A stretch of DNA of 13,759 nt from JBEVNX01 sp040507895 (GTDB lineage: Bacteria; Desulfobacterota; Binatia; JACPRU01). Where the stretch lies: positions 1-13,759 of the forward strand of contig JBEVNX010000074.1 in the NCBI GenBank assembly GCA_040507895.1. Direction: 5' to 3'. The position numbers and the translations under genes are program-made. Of the stretch, positions 6,496 to 12,776 are shown in pieces; positions within the stretch are counted from its first letter, which is position 1, and every line of letters starts with the position of its first letter. Under the pieces are notes generated by a model that had not been told where the DNA came from, made no database searches, and saw nothing but the letters and a program-made list of their open reading frames with translations.

Positions 6496-6760
6496 GGACT
6501 GCAGAGGATGCGCAGCACGCCAAGGTTCGCGCACGGGCGCGTGCTACGGCGATTGGCGAAACAAGGAGAGATCTTCATCATCGGCGTCGGCGGGGGAATC
6601 TTCACGCTTCGGAGGCCGGCCAGGCGGCTCGGAAAGCCGCACGCCGACGCCGGCCGCCTAGGCGCTTTGAGCTGGGGCGCTCCAGGGCTCGGACGCGAGC
6701 CGGCGTGAGGTTGAAAGGCCTCGCGATGAAGCGACGAAGCAGCCGTTCGCGGCCGATGTG
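6496..6760 (+). pseudogene. pyrD: Remnant of the 3' end of a dihydroorotate dehydrogenase gene
   Basis: Two blocks in one frame match the C-terminal part of class 2 (quinone-linked) dihydroorotate dehydrogenase. At 6496-6606 the translation has GLQRMRSTPR, then RVLRRLAKQG and GEIFIIGVGGGIFT, corresponding to the family pattern GLSG.P....S..VLR.L...G.IPIIGVGGI.T, the FMN-phosphate loop. At 6664-6699 ALSWGAPGLGRE corresponds to the YTAL.Y.GPGLVRE block. Between them another frame reads SEAGQAARKAA, resembling the helix after the loop. After the second block a further frame reads VRLKGLAMK, resembling the family's I.RGLA. The frame is therefore broken at least twice, and the segment that should encode AGASLVQLYT is shortened. 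The first 700 or so bases of the gene are missing. It overlaps the recQ start by a few bases. The functional pyrD, if any, must lie elsewhere. The match was judged by eye. Confidence 0.62.
6582..6652. repeat. Inverted repeat with nested hairpin inside the pyrD remnant
   Basis: CGGCGTCGGCG (6582-6592) is exactly complementary to CGCCGACGCCG (6642-6652), and the interval holds a perfect GCGGCT-CGGAA-AGCCGC hairpin (6624-6640). The left arm encodes part of the IIGVGG motif, so at least that half is inherited coding sequence. The pairing may be incidental in GC-rich DNA. Confidence 0.4.
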
Positions 6761-8641
6761 ACGATGATCGATCAGGAACAGAAGACCCTCGGGGCCGAAT
6801 CTTCTGCGGGACCGAGCCCGGATTCACAGACCCCGCCGAGCGGCGCAACGCCACGTTCCGGCCGCGAACCGGGGCCCGGGGAGGGCCATCATCGCAGGCG
6901 ACGCCGACGTCGTCGACGGCATCACTACGGCCACGATGCGAGCGGGGCAGCGCTGGCGACGGTGCCTGCGCCGTCGGCGTCGCGCGTGTCGAGTGAAATC
7001 GACGTCGCCGCCCGCCGCCTCGGTATCCAGCAACTCTATCCCGAGCAGCAGCGGGTCATCGAGGCGGCGCTCGCGGGGCGCGAGGTGCTGGTCGTGCTCC
7101 CGACCGGCTTCGGCAAGTCGGCTTGCTATCAGATTCCATCGATGGTGCTGCCGAAGCCGGTGGTACTGATCTCGCCGCTGCTGGCGTTGCTGCGCGATCA
7201 GCACGAAAAGCTCCTCAAACGCGACATCCCGTGCGTCCGTCTGGACGGGACCGTGAGGGGCAAACATCGCCGCGAGGCTCTGGACACGGTTGCCTCCGGC
7301 GGCTCGCTGCTCGTCATGACGACTCCCGAGACGCTCGGCTCTGCGGAGGCCGCGGACGCGCTTCGTAAGTCTGGCATCAGTCTCGCCGCCATCGACGAAG
7401 CACACTGTATCTCTGCGTGGGGCCACGACTTCCGGCCGGCATACCTACAGATCGGCGAGCGGCTGCGCGAGCTCGGCGCGCCGCCGATCATGGGACTCAC
7501 GGCGACCGCCACCGAGAACGTACGCGAGGACATCGTCCGCTTCCTCCGGCTCAGCGACCCGGACGTCGTTGCCGCTTCACCGCATCGCGCGAACCTCGCC
7601 TTCGAAGTGCTCGAGAGCCGCTCCGAAGCCCGGCTGCGCGCGCTCATGCGCTTTGCCAAGCGGTTGCGGCGGCCGGGCATCATCTATTGCTCGACGACCC
7701 GCGAGGTCGACAACGTCTACATGGCGCTGCAGATGCTGCGGATCCCCGCCCACCGCTACCACGGCAAGATGACTGGGACTGACCGAAATCAGGAACAGGA
7801 GATGTACATGAAGGCGGGCAGGCGCACCGTAATGGTAGCCACCAGCGCTTTCGGCCTCGGCATCGACAAGCCTGACATTCGCTACATCGTGCACTACCAG
7901 GCGCCCGCCTCGCTCGAGCAGTACGTTCAGGAGGCCGGGCGAGCTGGTCGCGACGGCAACAAGGCGAATTGCATCCTGCTTTATGATCCGGACGACCGTG
8001 GCATCCACGAGTCGTTGCTCGCCAAGAGCCGGGTCCGGCCGGAGCAACTCTACCGGCTCGGTACCGCGCTCGCTGCCTGGAAGGGTGAAGGCCGCACGCC
8101 GGACCTCGATGCGCTAGCGCTTTCCGCGCAGCTTTCGAGCCGCGTCACCGAAGCGCTGCTCGCGGTTCTCGAGGAAGCCGGCTTGGTCTCGCTCGCCGAC
8201 GGCGGCGTGATCCAGATCCTCGCGCCGGCGGAGTCAATCAAGGGGCAATCGAGTAGCCTCGCCGGACAGTTCGAGACTTTGCGCACCCAGGACGGTCGCC
8301 GGCTCGACCGCATCGGCGAGTACGCGGCGAGCCAGGAATGTCGAGCGGTTTTCCTGCGCCGCTATTTCGGGGAAGAGGACGGAAGCGTCTGCGGCCTCTG
8401 CGACATCTGTCGAGGCAGGCCGGAGCGTCCGGAGAGTTTCTGGGAACCGATCGCTCAACCGGAGCACCGTAGGAAGCGCAAGCGCCGCCGCCGCGGCCGG
8501 CGGCGGGCCACGGGACCGGTACGCCCGCCGGGGCCGCTGGTGCCACCGGCGGCCGGACCTCGAGCGGAAGCTCCGGAGCAATCGGACGTCCCGGAAACCA
8601 CGGGCGAGGCGCTCGGCTGGGGCGAGGGCGACGGCGACTAG
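6758..8641 (+). CDS. recQ: RecQ family ATP-dependent DNA helicase
   Basis: This 627-residue superfamily 2 helicase unwinds DNA 3' to 5' in recombination and replication repair. Walker A is PTGFGKS (115-121), the DEAH box is AIDEAHCISAWGHDFRP (211-227), motif III is GLTATA (246-251), motif V is ATSAFGLGIDKPDIR (361-375) and motif VI is QYVQEAGRAGRDG (388-400). A winged-helix-like segment (about 430-490) precedes the zinc cluster Cys528, Cys545, Cys548, Cys551 (ECRAVFLRRYFG...CGLCDIC). In E. coli RecQ the zinc cluster comes first. No HRDC domain is present. The N-terminal 80 residues are low complexity with a run of nine arginines flanked by His pairs (44-56), and a basic run (about 570-583) lies near the C terminus. 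The start is uncertain: GTG at 6758 or ATG at 6764. The stop is 9 bases from the stop of the convergent Nudix gene. Confidence 0.92.
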   Translation: MTMIDQEQKTLGAESSAGPSPDSQTPPSGATPRSGREPGPGEGHHRRRRRRRRRHHYGHDASGAALATVPAPSASRVSSEIDVAARRLGIQQLYPEQQRVIEAALAGREVLVVLPTGFGKSACYQIPSMVLPKPVVLISPLLALLRDQHEKLLKRDIPCVRLDGTVRGKHRREALDTVASGGSLLVMTTPETLGSAEAADALRKSGISLAAIDEAHCISAWGHDFRPAYLQIGERLRELGAPPIMGLTATATENVREDIVRFLRLSDPDVVAASPHRANLAFEVLESRSEARLRALMRFAKRLRRPGIIYCSTTREVDNVYMALQMLRIPAHRYHGKMTGTDRNQEQEMYMKAGRRTVMVATSAFGLGIDKPDIRYIVHYQAPASLEQYVQEAGRAGRDGNKANCILLYDPDDRGIHESLLAKSRVRPEQLYRLGTALAAWKGEGRTPDLDALALSAQLSSRVTEALLAVLEEAGLVSLADGGVIQILAPAESIKGQSSSLAGQFETLRTQDGRRLDRIGEYAASQECRAVFLRRYFGEEDGSVCGLCDICRGRPERPESFWEPIAQPEHRRKRKRRRRGRRRATGPVRPPGPLVPPAAGPRAEAPEQSDVPETTGEALGWGEGDGD

Positions 8642-8650
8642 TGACCCACT

Positions 8651-9208
8651 CTAGGGCATCAGCAACAGGTGGTGGAACGCGACCACGACCAACGCGTGGT
8701 TGATCGCACCCTCGCGGATGAGAGCGGGAATTTCGTCTAGCGGCACCAGTACGACTTCGGTCTCCTCGGTGGAGTCGAAGGAAACGGCACTTCGCAATTC
8801 GACGTTCCGCGCGAGAAACGTATGGCAGCGGTTTGCCTGTATCGCCGGATTCGGATGGATGACCCCGAGCGCGACGACGTCTTCGCTGTCGTAGCCGGTC
8901 TCCTCTCGCATCTCGCGGCGGGCCGCTTCCAACGGTGAGGGGTCTTCGGCGTCGACCATTCCACCGGGTATCTCGAGCGTGAACTCATCGATGCCGTGGC
9001 GATACTGATGGATCATCACCACCTGTCGAGCCGCCGTGAGCGGAACGATGTTCACCCAGTCGGGCGACTCGAGCACGTAGAAATCGTGAAGCTCGCCGGT
9101 GCGCGGCGATCGGCGCCGACGCTCGGTGACCGAGAATAACCGGCAATCGTAGACGGCGGAGGCGTCGAGCGTCTCCCAGGGACGCAGGGTTTCGGGCTTG
9201 CGGCTCAT
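8651..9208 (-). CDS. Nudix hydrolase (ADP-ribose pyrophosphatase-like)
   Basis: This 185-residue protein cleaves a nucleoside diphosphate linked to another moiety, most likely ADP-ribose or an ADP-sugar by resemblance. The domain core reads VNIVPLT, then QVVMIHQYRHGIDEFTLEIPGG (residues 63-83) and the Nudix box ending in REMREETGY (98-106), with the metal-binding glutamates Glu102 and Glu103. The box has two more residues than the canonical spacing between its first Glu and the Arg-Glu, a variant also seen in some ADP-ribose pyrophosphatase-like proteins. The ATG at 9208 gives a natural N terminus (MSRKPETLRPWETL). An ATG at 9280 would add 24 residues unlike the family. The gene is convergent with recQ with a 9-bp gap, and downstream of the thioesterase on the same strand. 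The 182-bp gap before it contains only its candidate promoter. Confidence 0.88.
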   Translation of the reverse strand: MSRKPETLRPWETLDASAVYDCRLFSVTERRRRSPRTGELHDFYVLESPDWVNIVPLTAARQVVMIHQYRHGIDEFTLEIPGGMVDAEDPSPLEAARREMREETGYDSEDVVALGVIHPNPAIQANRCHTFLARNVELRSAVSFDSTEETEVVLVPLDEIPALIREGAINHALVVVAFHHLLLMP

Positions 9209-9214
9209 CCGGCC

Positions 9215-9223
9215 ACGATAGCA
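9215..9223 (-). promoter_or_regulatory. Extended -10 promoter of the Nudix gene, leaderless geometry
   Basis: On the minus strand TGCTATCGT matches an extended -10 element (TGn plus TATnnT). It ends exactly six bases before the ATG at 9208, which places the predicted transcription start on the A of the start codon. A poor -35 (CTGATC) is 17 bases upstream. Confidence 0.4.
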
Positions 9224-9390
9224 GACGGCGTACCGGCGATCAGCGGCCAGATCGACATGCTGCACGGGCCGAGCGGGCACCCGCGAGGTTCGCCGAAGCG
9301 ATGCACGCGCACGTCACCGACGCCGCCTTCCGACGGCGACGTACGCGATGGCGCGTCCCAGTCTCGGCCAAAAGCTCGGCGGGCTCCTGT

Positions 9391-10127
9391 CTATGCGGCC
9401 CAGACGCTTCGCGCCCGCGTGAGCGGGGCTCCATCGGCCGCCAGCAGGATCTCGACGGCGGTCTCGGTGGCCGATTCACGCGATTCGACGAGCCAGCAGC
9501 GGCAAATCAGCCGATCGCCCGCCCGGGCCTCGGCGAGGTATTCGAGGTCGTGGCGGACGGGCCGCAGCGTGCTACCGACTGCCGTCCTCTCGACCTCCTC
9601 CACGTAGCCGAAGTACCGAGCGTTGTTCACGTGGCCGAGCGAGTCGACGTCCTCGGGCGTGACCACCCGCGTGAGCGATGCCGCTCCGGCGGGAGGGAGT
9701 GGCAGCGCGAGCGGCGCACGCGGCAGAGCCGGAGGGTGATCGCCGGGAACGAACGCGCGCATCATCGCATCGGGGATCCGTCGAGGGCGCCCGCTCGCGC
9801 GGTCGACGTAGACCCAGTCCGTGTGCGCCGTCAGCGCAGCGACTGGGCGCGGCGACACGTGCACCTCGTACTCGCGGCGCGAGCGCACGCGGCGAAAGTC
9901 GGTGACCCACGTCGTGATCTCAAGGTCGGCGGCGCATGGCAACGGCGCGCCGCACTCGATCGTGGTGCGACGGATCACCCAGGCGTGTTTTCCCGCCCAT
10001 ACCATCGTGACGGATACCCCGCTTCGGCGGATGCAAGGGTCGCGGCCTCCTCGAGCAAGCTGGCATAGGCCGAGAACCCCTCGCCGGTCGCCGAGAGCCG
10101 GAGCCGCCACCGGGTGACGCGCGCCAT
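9391..10127 (-). pseudogene. Double-hotdog acyl thioesterase, broken by a one-base frameshift
   Basis: Two frames together encode a protein of about 245 residues resembling acyl-ACP/acyl-CoA thioesterases. The first frame starts at ATG 10127 (MARVTRWRLRLS) and reads SLLEEAATLASAEAGYPSRWYGRE before ending at 9975. The second continues KHAWVIRRTTIECGAPL to the stop at 9391. Adding one A to the A4 run at 9988-9991 (minus strand) joins them into the expected WYGREKHAWVIRRTTIE. The C-terminal hotdog keeps the catalytic-type motif DVDSLGHVNNARYFGYVEEVE. The N-terminal hotdog lacks an equivalent D..GHV motif (it reads ATGEGFSAYASLLEEA). If active it would release a free acid from an acyl thioester. 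The ATG shares its A with the TGA of the metallophosphoesterase (TGATG), so it belongs to the operon. The break may be a real mutation or a base-call error. Programmed -1 slippage is less likely because the site is not a classical heptamer in frame. Confidence 0.8.
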
Positions 10128-11110
10128 CACCCGTCCGCGGCGCGCACCGTCAACAGCACCGCTTCCGGTCGCGCGACCATGCGCCACGGCACGCCGGACG
10201 CTCCGATGCCGCGCGACACCACGATGGTGCTCGAGCCGAACGTCATCACGCCTTCGTCCAGGCAGAAACGGCTCTGCCGCACGAGCGGCGGCCAGCCGGG
10301 AAGGCGAATCTGTCCTCCGTGAGTGTGCCCGGAAAGCACGAGGCCGATCCCGCGGCGCTCCGCATCGTAAAAGGCATCGGGATTGTGCGCGAGCAGCAGG
10401 TGGGGCGGCCCCGCGGGCGCGAGCAGACGATCCCAATCGGGCTCACCGAGCACCACATCGTCGAGGCCGCCGAGCACGAAACTCGACCCTCCGAACTCCA
10501 GCCGAACGGCGTGATTGCGAAGCGTACGGATGCCGATCGACGCGAGCTGCTCCACCACGTGCCCCGGATCGGGCGTGAAGTACTCGTGGTTCCCCATGCA
10601 GAACCACGCGCCGAGCGGAGCGCTCGTCAATGGCGCGAAGCAGTCGAGGAAGGGATCCAAATCGTGGCCGGATCCGCTCACCACGTCTCCGCCAACGGCT
10701 ACGAGATCGGGCTCGAGCCGCATCAGCTCCGCCAGCACGGCGCCGAGAACTTCAGGCCGCAGAAACGGTCCGGCGTGGATGTCGGTCAGAAGCAACACGC
10801 GGAGCTCTGCCATCGCCTGCGGCCATGGCCGGGGTTGGATCGTCGCCTCCGCGATGCCGAGCCGGCGGGGAAGCTGCCAGCTATATGGGTTCCAGATACC
10901 GAAGAAGTGCGGAAACACGTATCGCGAGGCGAAGCGATCGATCACGCGTTCGATTCGCTTGAAAACGCCGTGATTGGGATTCAGCCAGCGACGCTCTCGT
11001 CCGGTCATGCGCCGCGCCGGGGCGAGATCGTATCGAGGAAAGCAAACGGGTGCGGTGACGCGTTTCCTCGTTCCCGCGGGTCCGAGGCGCGATGCCAACG
11101 CGTTGCTCAT
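10127..11110 (-). CDS. Calcineurin-like metallophosphoesterase, YaeI type
   Basis: This 327-residue protein has the full set of dimetal motifs: LTDIHAG (Asp110, His112), VGGDVVSG (Asp142), GNHEYF (Asn174, His175), LAHNPD (His242) and SGHTHGGQI (His262, His264). This order and the ending GIGASGVPWR are typical of the YaeI/YkuE group of membrane-associated phosphoesterases, some of which act on lipid-linked phosphates. The N-terminal 100 residues are basic and aromatic (FASRYVFPHFFGIWNPYSW) with no clear transmembrane helix, but could lie on the membrane. The start at 11110 is fixed by an ATGA overlap with the aminotransferase stop. The substrate is unknown. Placement among acyl-processing genes favours a lipid phosphate, by inference only. 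Confidence 0.88.
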   Translation of the reverse strand: MSNALASRLGPAGTRKRVTAPVCFPRYDLAPARRMTGRERRWLNPNHGVFKRIERVIDRFASRYVFPHFFGIWNPYSWQLPRRLGIAEATIQPRPWPQAMAELRVLLLTDIHAGPFLRPEVLGAVLAELMRLEPDLVAVGGDVVSGSGHDLDPFLDCFAPLTSAPLGAWFCMGNHEYFTPDPGHVVEQLASIGIRTLRNHAVRLEFGGSSFVLGGLDDVVLGEPDWDRLLAPAGPPHLLLAHNPDAFYDAERRGIGLVLSGHTHGGQIRLPGWPPLVRQSRFCLDEGVMTFGSSTIVVSRGIGASGVPWRMVARPEAVLLTVRAADG

Positions 11111-12306
11111 GGCGCGACCTCTTCGATTGCCTTCCGGAGGATCTCCAGTCCGCGGTCGATCTCCGCCTCGGTGATCACCAGCGGCGGCGCCAAGCGGATC
11201 ACGCGGTCGCGGTGAAGCGTCCAGTTGAGCACCAGGCCGCGCGTGAAGCAGCCTTCGGCCAGACGCCGCGTGCGCTCCGCGTCGTCGAGCTCGATCCCGA
11301 CCAAGAGGCCGAGCCCCCGCACGTCCACGAGATGCCCGTTCCACGGCAGCGCTCGCAGCTCGGCGCGCAGCCGCTCGCCGAGTGCCTCCGCGCGCTCCCA
11401 CAAGCGCTCGCGCTCGAGGACCCGGAGAGCGGCTAAGCCCGCGGAGCACGATACGGGGTGACCCCCGAACGTGGTGACGTGCCCGAGCGGCGGGTCCGTC
11501 GCGAGCGTGGAGAGGATCTCGGGCGACGAAACGAACGCTCCGAGCGGCATGCCACCGCCGAGAGCCTTGGCCAGCACCAGCACGTCGGGCACGACGCCGA
11601 AGCGCTCGAAGGCGAAGCGGCGACCGATTCGCCCGAACCCGGTGAGCACCTCGTCGAACACCAGCAATGCCCCCCTCTCGGAAGTACGGCGCCGCAGCGC
11701 CTCGAGATAGCCCGCCGGAGGGATGCGTACGCCGCCCTCGCCTTGCACAGGCTCGATCACCACCGCCGCCGTCTCACGGTCGATCGCGCCGAGCGCGGAA
11801 GTTTCTCCGAAGGGCAAGCGCACCACGTGCGGGAGCAATGGCTCGAAAGGGTCGCGATAGACCGGGTTGCCGCCGAGGGATAGAGCGCCCGCCGTATCGC
11901 CGTGAAACGCGCCGTCGAAAGCGACGAGCTTCACTCGCCCGGTATGCTTGCGCGCCGTCTTGATCGTTCCCTCGATGGCCTCGGCGCCGCTGTTCGTGAA
12001 GTACGCCATCGACAGCGAAGGCGGCAGCCGTGCGGCCAGCTGCGAGGCCAACTCGACCTGGGGCGCTTGCACGTATTCGCCATAGACCATCGCGTGGAGG
12101 TAGCGGCCGGCCTGCTCGCGCACGGCAGCTACGACCTCGGGATGCGCGTGTCCGACGTTCGCCACGCCGATGCCCGCGAGGAAATCGAGATACCGCCGGC
12201 CCGCGACGTCGATCACCGTCGAGCCCTCCGCGCGCGCGATCTCGAGCGCCAGCGGTGACGGCGACGTCTGTGCCACGTGGCGGTGAAACGCTTCGACCGA
12301 GGTCAT
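11107..12306 (-). CDS. Class III PLP-dependent aminotransferase
   Basis: This 399-residue fold-type I enzyme matches acetylornithine/ornithine/omega-amino acid aminotransferases in length and motifs. It has YFTNSGAEAIEGTIKTAR (102-119, PLP phosphate contacts), AFHGDTAGALSLGG (133-146), VVIEPVQGEGG (182-192), LLVFDEVLTGFGRIG (214-228, with Asp218 contacting the pyridine nitrogen), and Lys247 in LVLAKALGGGMPLGAF as the Schiff-base lysine. It moves an amino group between a primary amine or amino acid and an aldehyde or keto acid. The exact substrate cannot be named. Its position after a LuxC-type aldehyde-forming enzyme suggests an aldehyde acceptor. The ATG at 12306 overlaps the preceding stop as ATGA and gives a family-like N terminus. 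The stop overlaps the metallophosphoesterase start in the same way. Confidence 0.9.
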   Translation of the reverse strand: MTSVEAFHRHVAQTSPSPLALEIARAEGSTVIDVAGRRYLDFLAGIGVANVGHAHPEVVAAVREQAGRYLHAMVYGEYVQAPQVELASQLAARLPPSLSMAYFTNSGAEAIEGTIKTARKHTGRVKLVAFDGAFHGDTAGALSLGGNPVYRDPFEPLLPHVVRLPFGETSALGAIDRETAAVVIEPVQGEGGVRIPPAGYLEALRRRTSERGALLVFDEVLTGFGRIGRRFAFERFGVVPDVLVLAKALGGGMPLGAFVSSPEILSTLATDPPLGHVTTFGGHPVSCSAGLAALRVLERERLWERAEALGERLRAELRALPWNGHLVDVRGLGLLVGIELDDAERTRRLAEGCFTRGLVLNWTLHRDRVIRLAPPLVITEAEIDRGLEILRKAIEEVAP

Positions 12307-12776
12307 CGACTCTCGAACAACCGGCAAACCGCCGGGCGCAGCAGTATGACGATCGCCATCACGGGAAAGATGATGTCCCACACGTCGCCGGCAGCGAGCA
12401 GGCGGAGCTTCATGGCGATCGCCAGCGCCGGCAGCTCGCGACCGGCGCCGATCGTGAAGTCGGCCACGTTGTAGAGCACTCTCACGACGAGGGAGAGCAC
12501 GCAGAGGCCGAGCACGGCGCCGCGCGCTCGCGACTCGAAGCCGCGGAGTCGGCGCGCGCTCGTCAGTAGCAGGGTGTAGAAGAGCACTTGCGGGATCCAG
12601 TAGATCGTGCGGCTCGCGTCGGGATCGCTTCCGCCCGCTGCGACCAGCGCGGAGACGTAGGTGAGCGAGCCTGTCGCGATCTTGACGACCGATAAAATGG
12701 CCAGCATCAACGCCAGCAGGCGTAGTTCCGCGCGCGCTCCCTCTTCACCCGGCTCGGTTCGCTCGGCTCCGCTCAT
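12303..12776 (-). CDS. Small four-helix integral membrane protein of unknown function
   Basis: This 157-residue protein is not recognised as a named family. After a charged N terminus (residues 1-17, rich in Glu and Arg) it has about four hydrophobic segments at roughly 18-48, 58-73, 86-106 and 129-150. Short polar loops separate them: GGSDPDASRT at 48-57, ARRLRGFESRARG at 74-86 and TIGAGREL at 108-115. The arginine-rich loop between helices 2 and 3 suggests that side is cytoplasmic. No enzymatic motif or conserved Cys pair is visible. Both ends overlap neighbours by ATGA (luxC stop/this start, and this stop/aminotransferase start), so it is almost certainly made in fixed ratio with them. It may anchor the operon's enzymes at the membrane or handle a lipid product, but that is inference. 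Confidence 0.75.
   Translation of the reverse strand: MSGAERTEPGEEGARAELRLLALMLAILSVVKIATGSLTYVSALVAAGGSDPDASRTIYWIPQVLFYTLLLTSARRLRGFESRARGAVLGLCVLSLVVRVLYNVADFTIGAGRELPALAIAMKLRLLAAGDVWDIIFPVMAIVILLRPAVCRLFESR

Noticed and set aside
6449..6661. 70-codon plus-strand open frame in the gap before recQ
   Set aside because: Its product is low complexity with no ribosome site. The neighbouring frame matches PyrD motifs, so this is a shadow within the pseudogene.
6339..6757. Structured non-coding RNA or riboswitch upstream of recQ
   Set aside because: The hairpins are ordinary for GC-rich DNA and the PyrD-like translation accounts for the 3' part. No known riboswitch core was recognised.
5016..6854. 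612-codon open frame on the minus strand across the amidohydrolase end, the GNAT gene and the recQ start
   Set aside because: It lies antisense to well-supported genes and its product is low complexity (Arg, Ala, Pro, Ser). It is a codon-bias artefact.
9985..9997. Programmed -1 frameshift site in the thioesterase
   Set aside because: The run GGGAAAAC is not in the X XXY YYZ register in the incoming frame, and the P-site tRNA would mispair after slipping. Mutation or sequencing error is simpler.
11111..11449. Upstream extension of the metallophosphoesterase frame
   Set aside because: It is a shadow of the aminotransferase 3' end. The ATGA overlap fixes the start at 11110.
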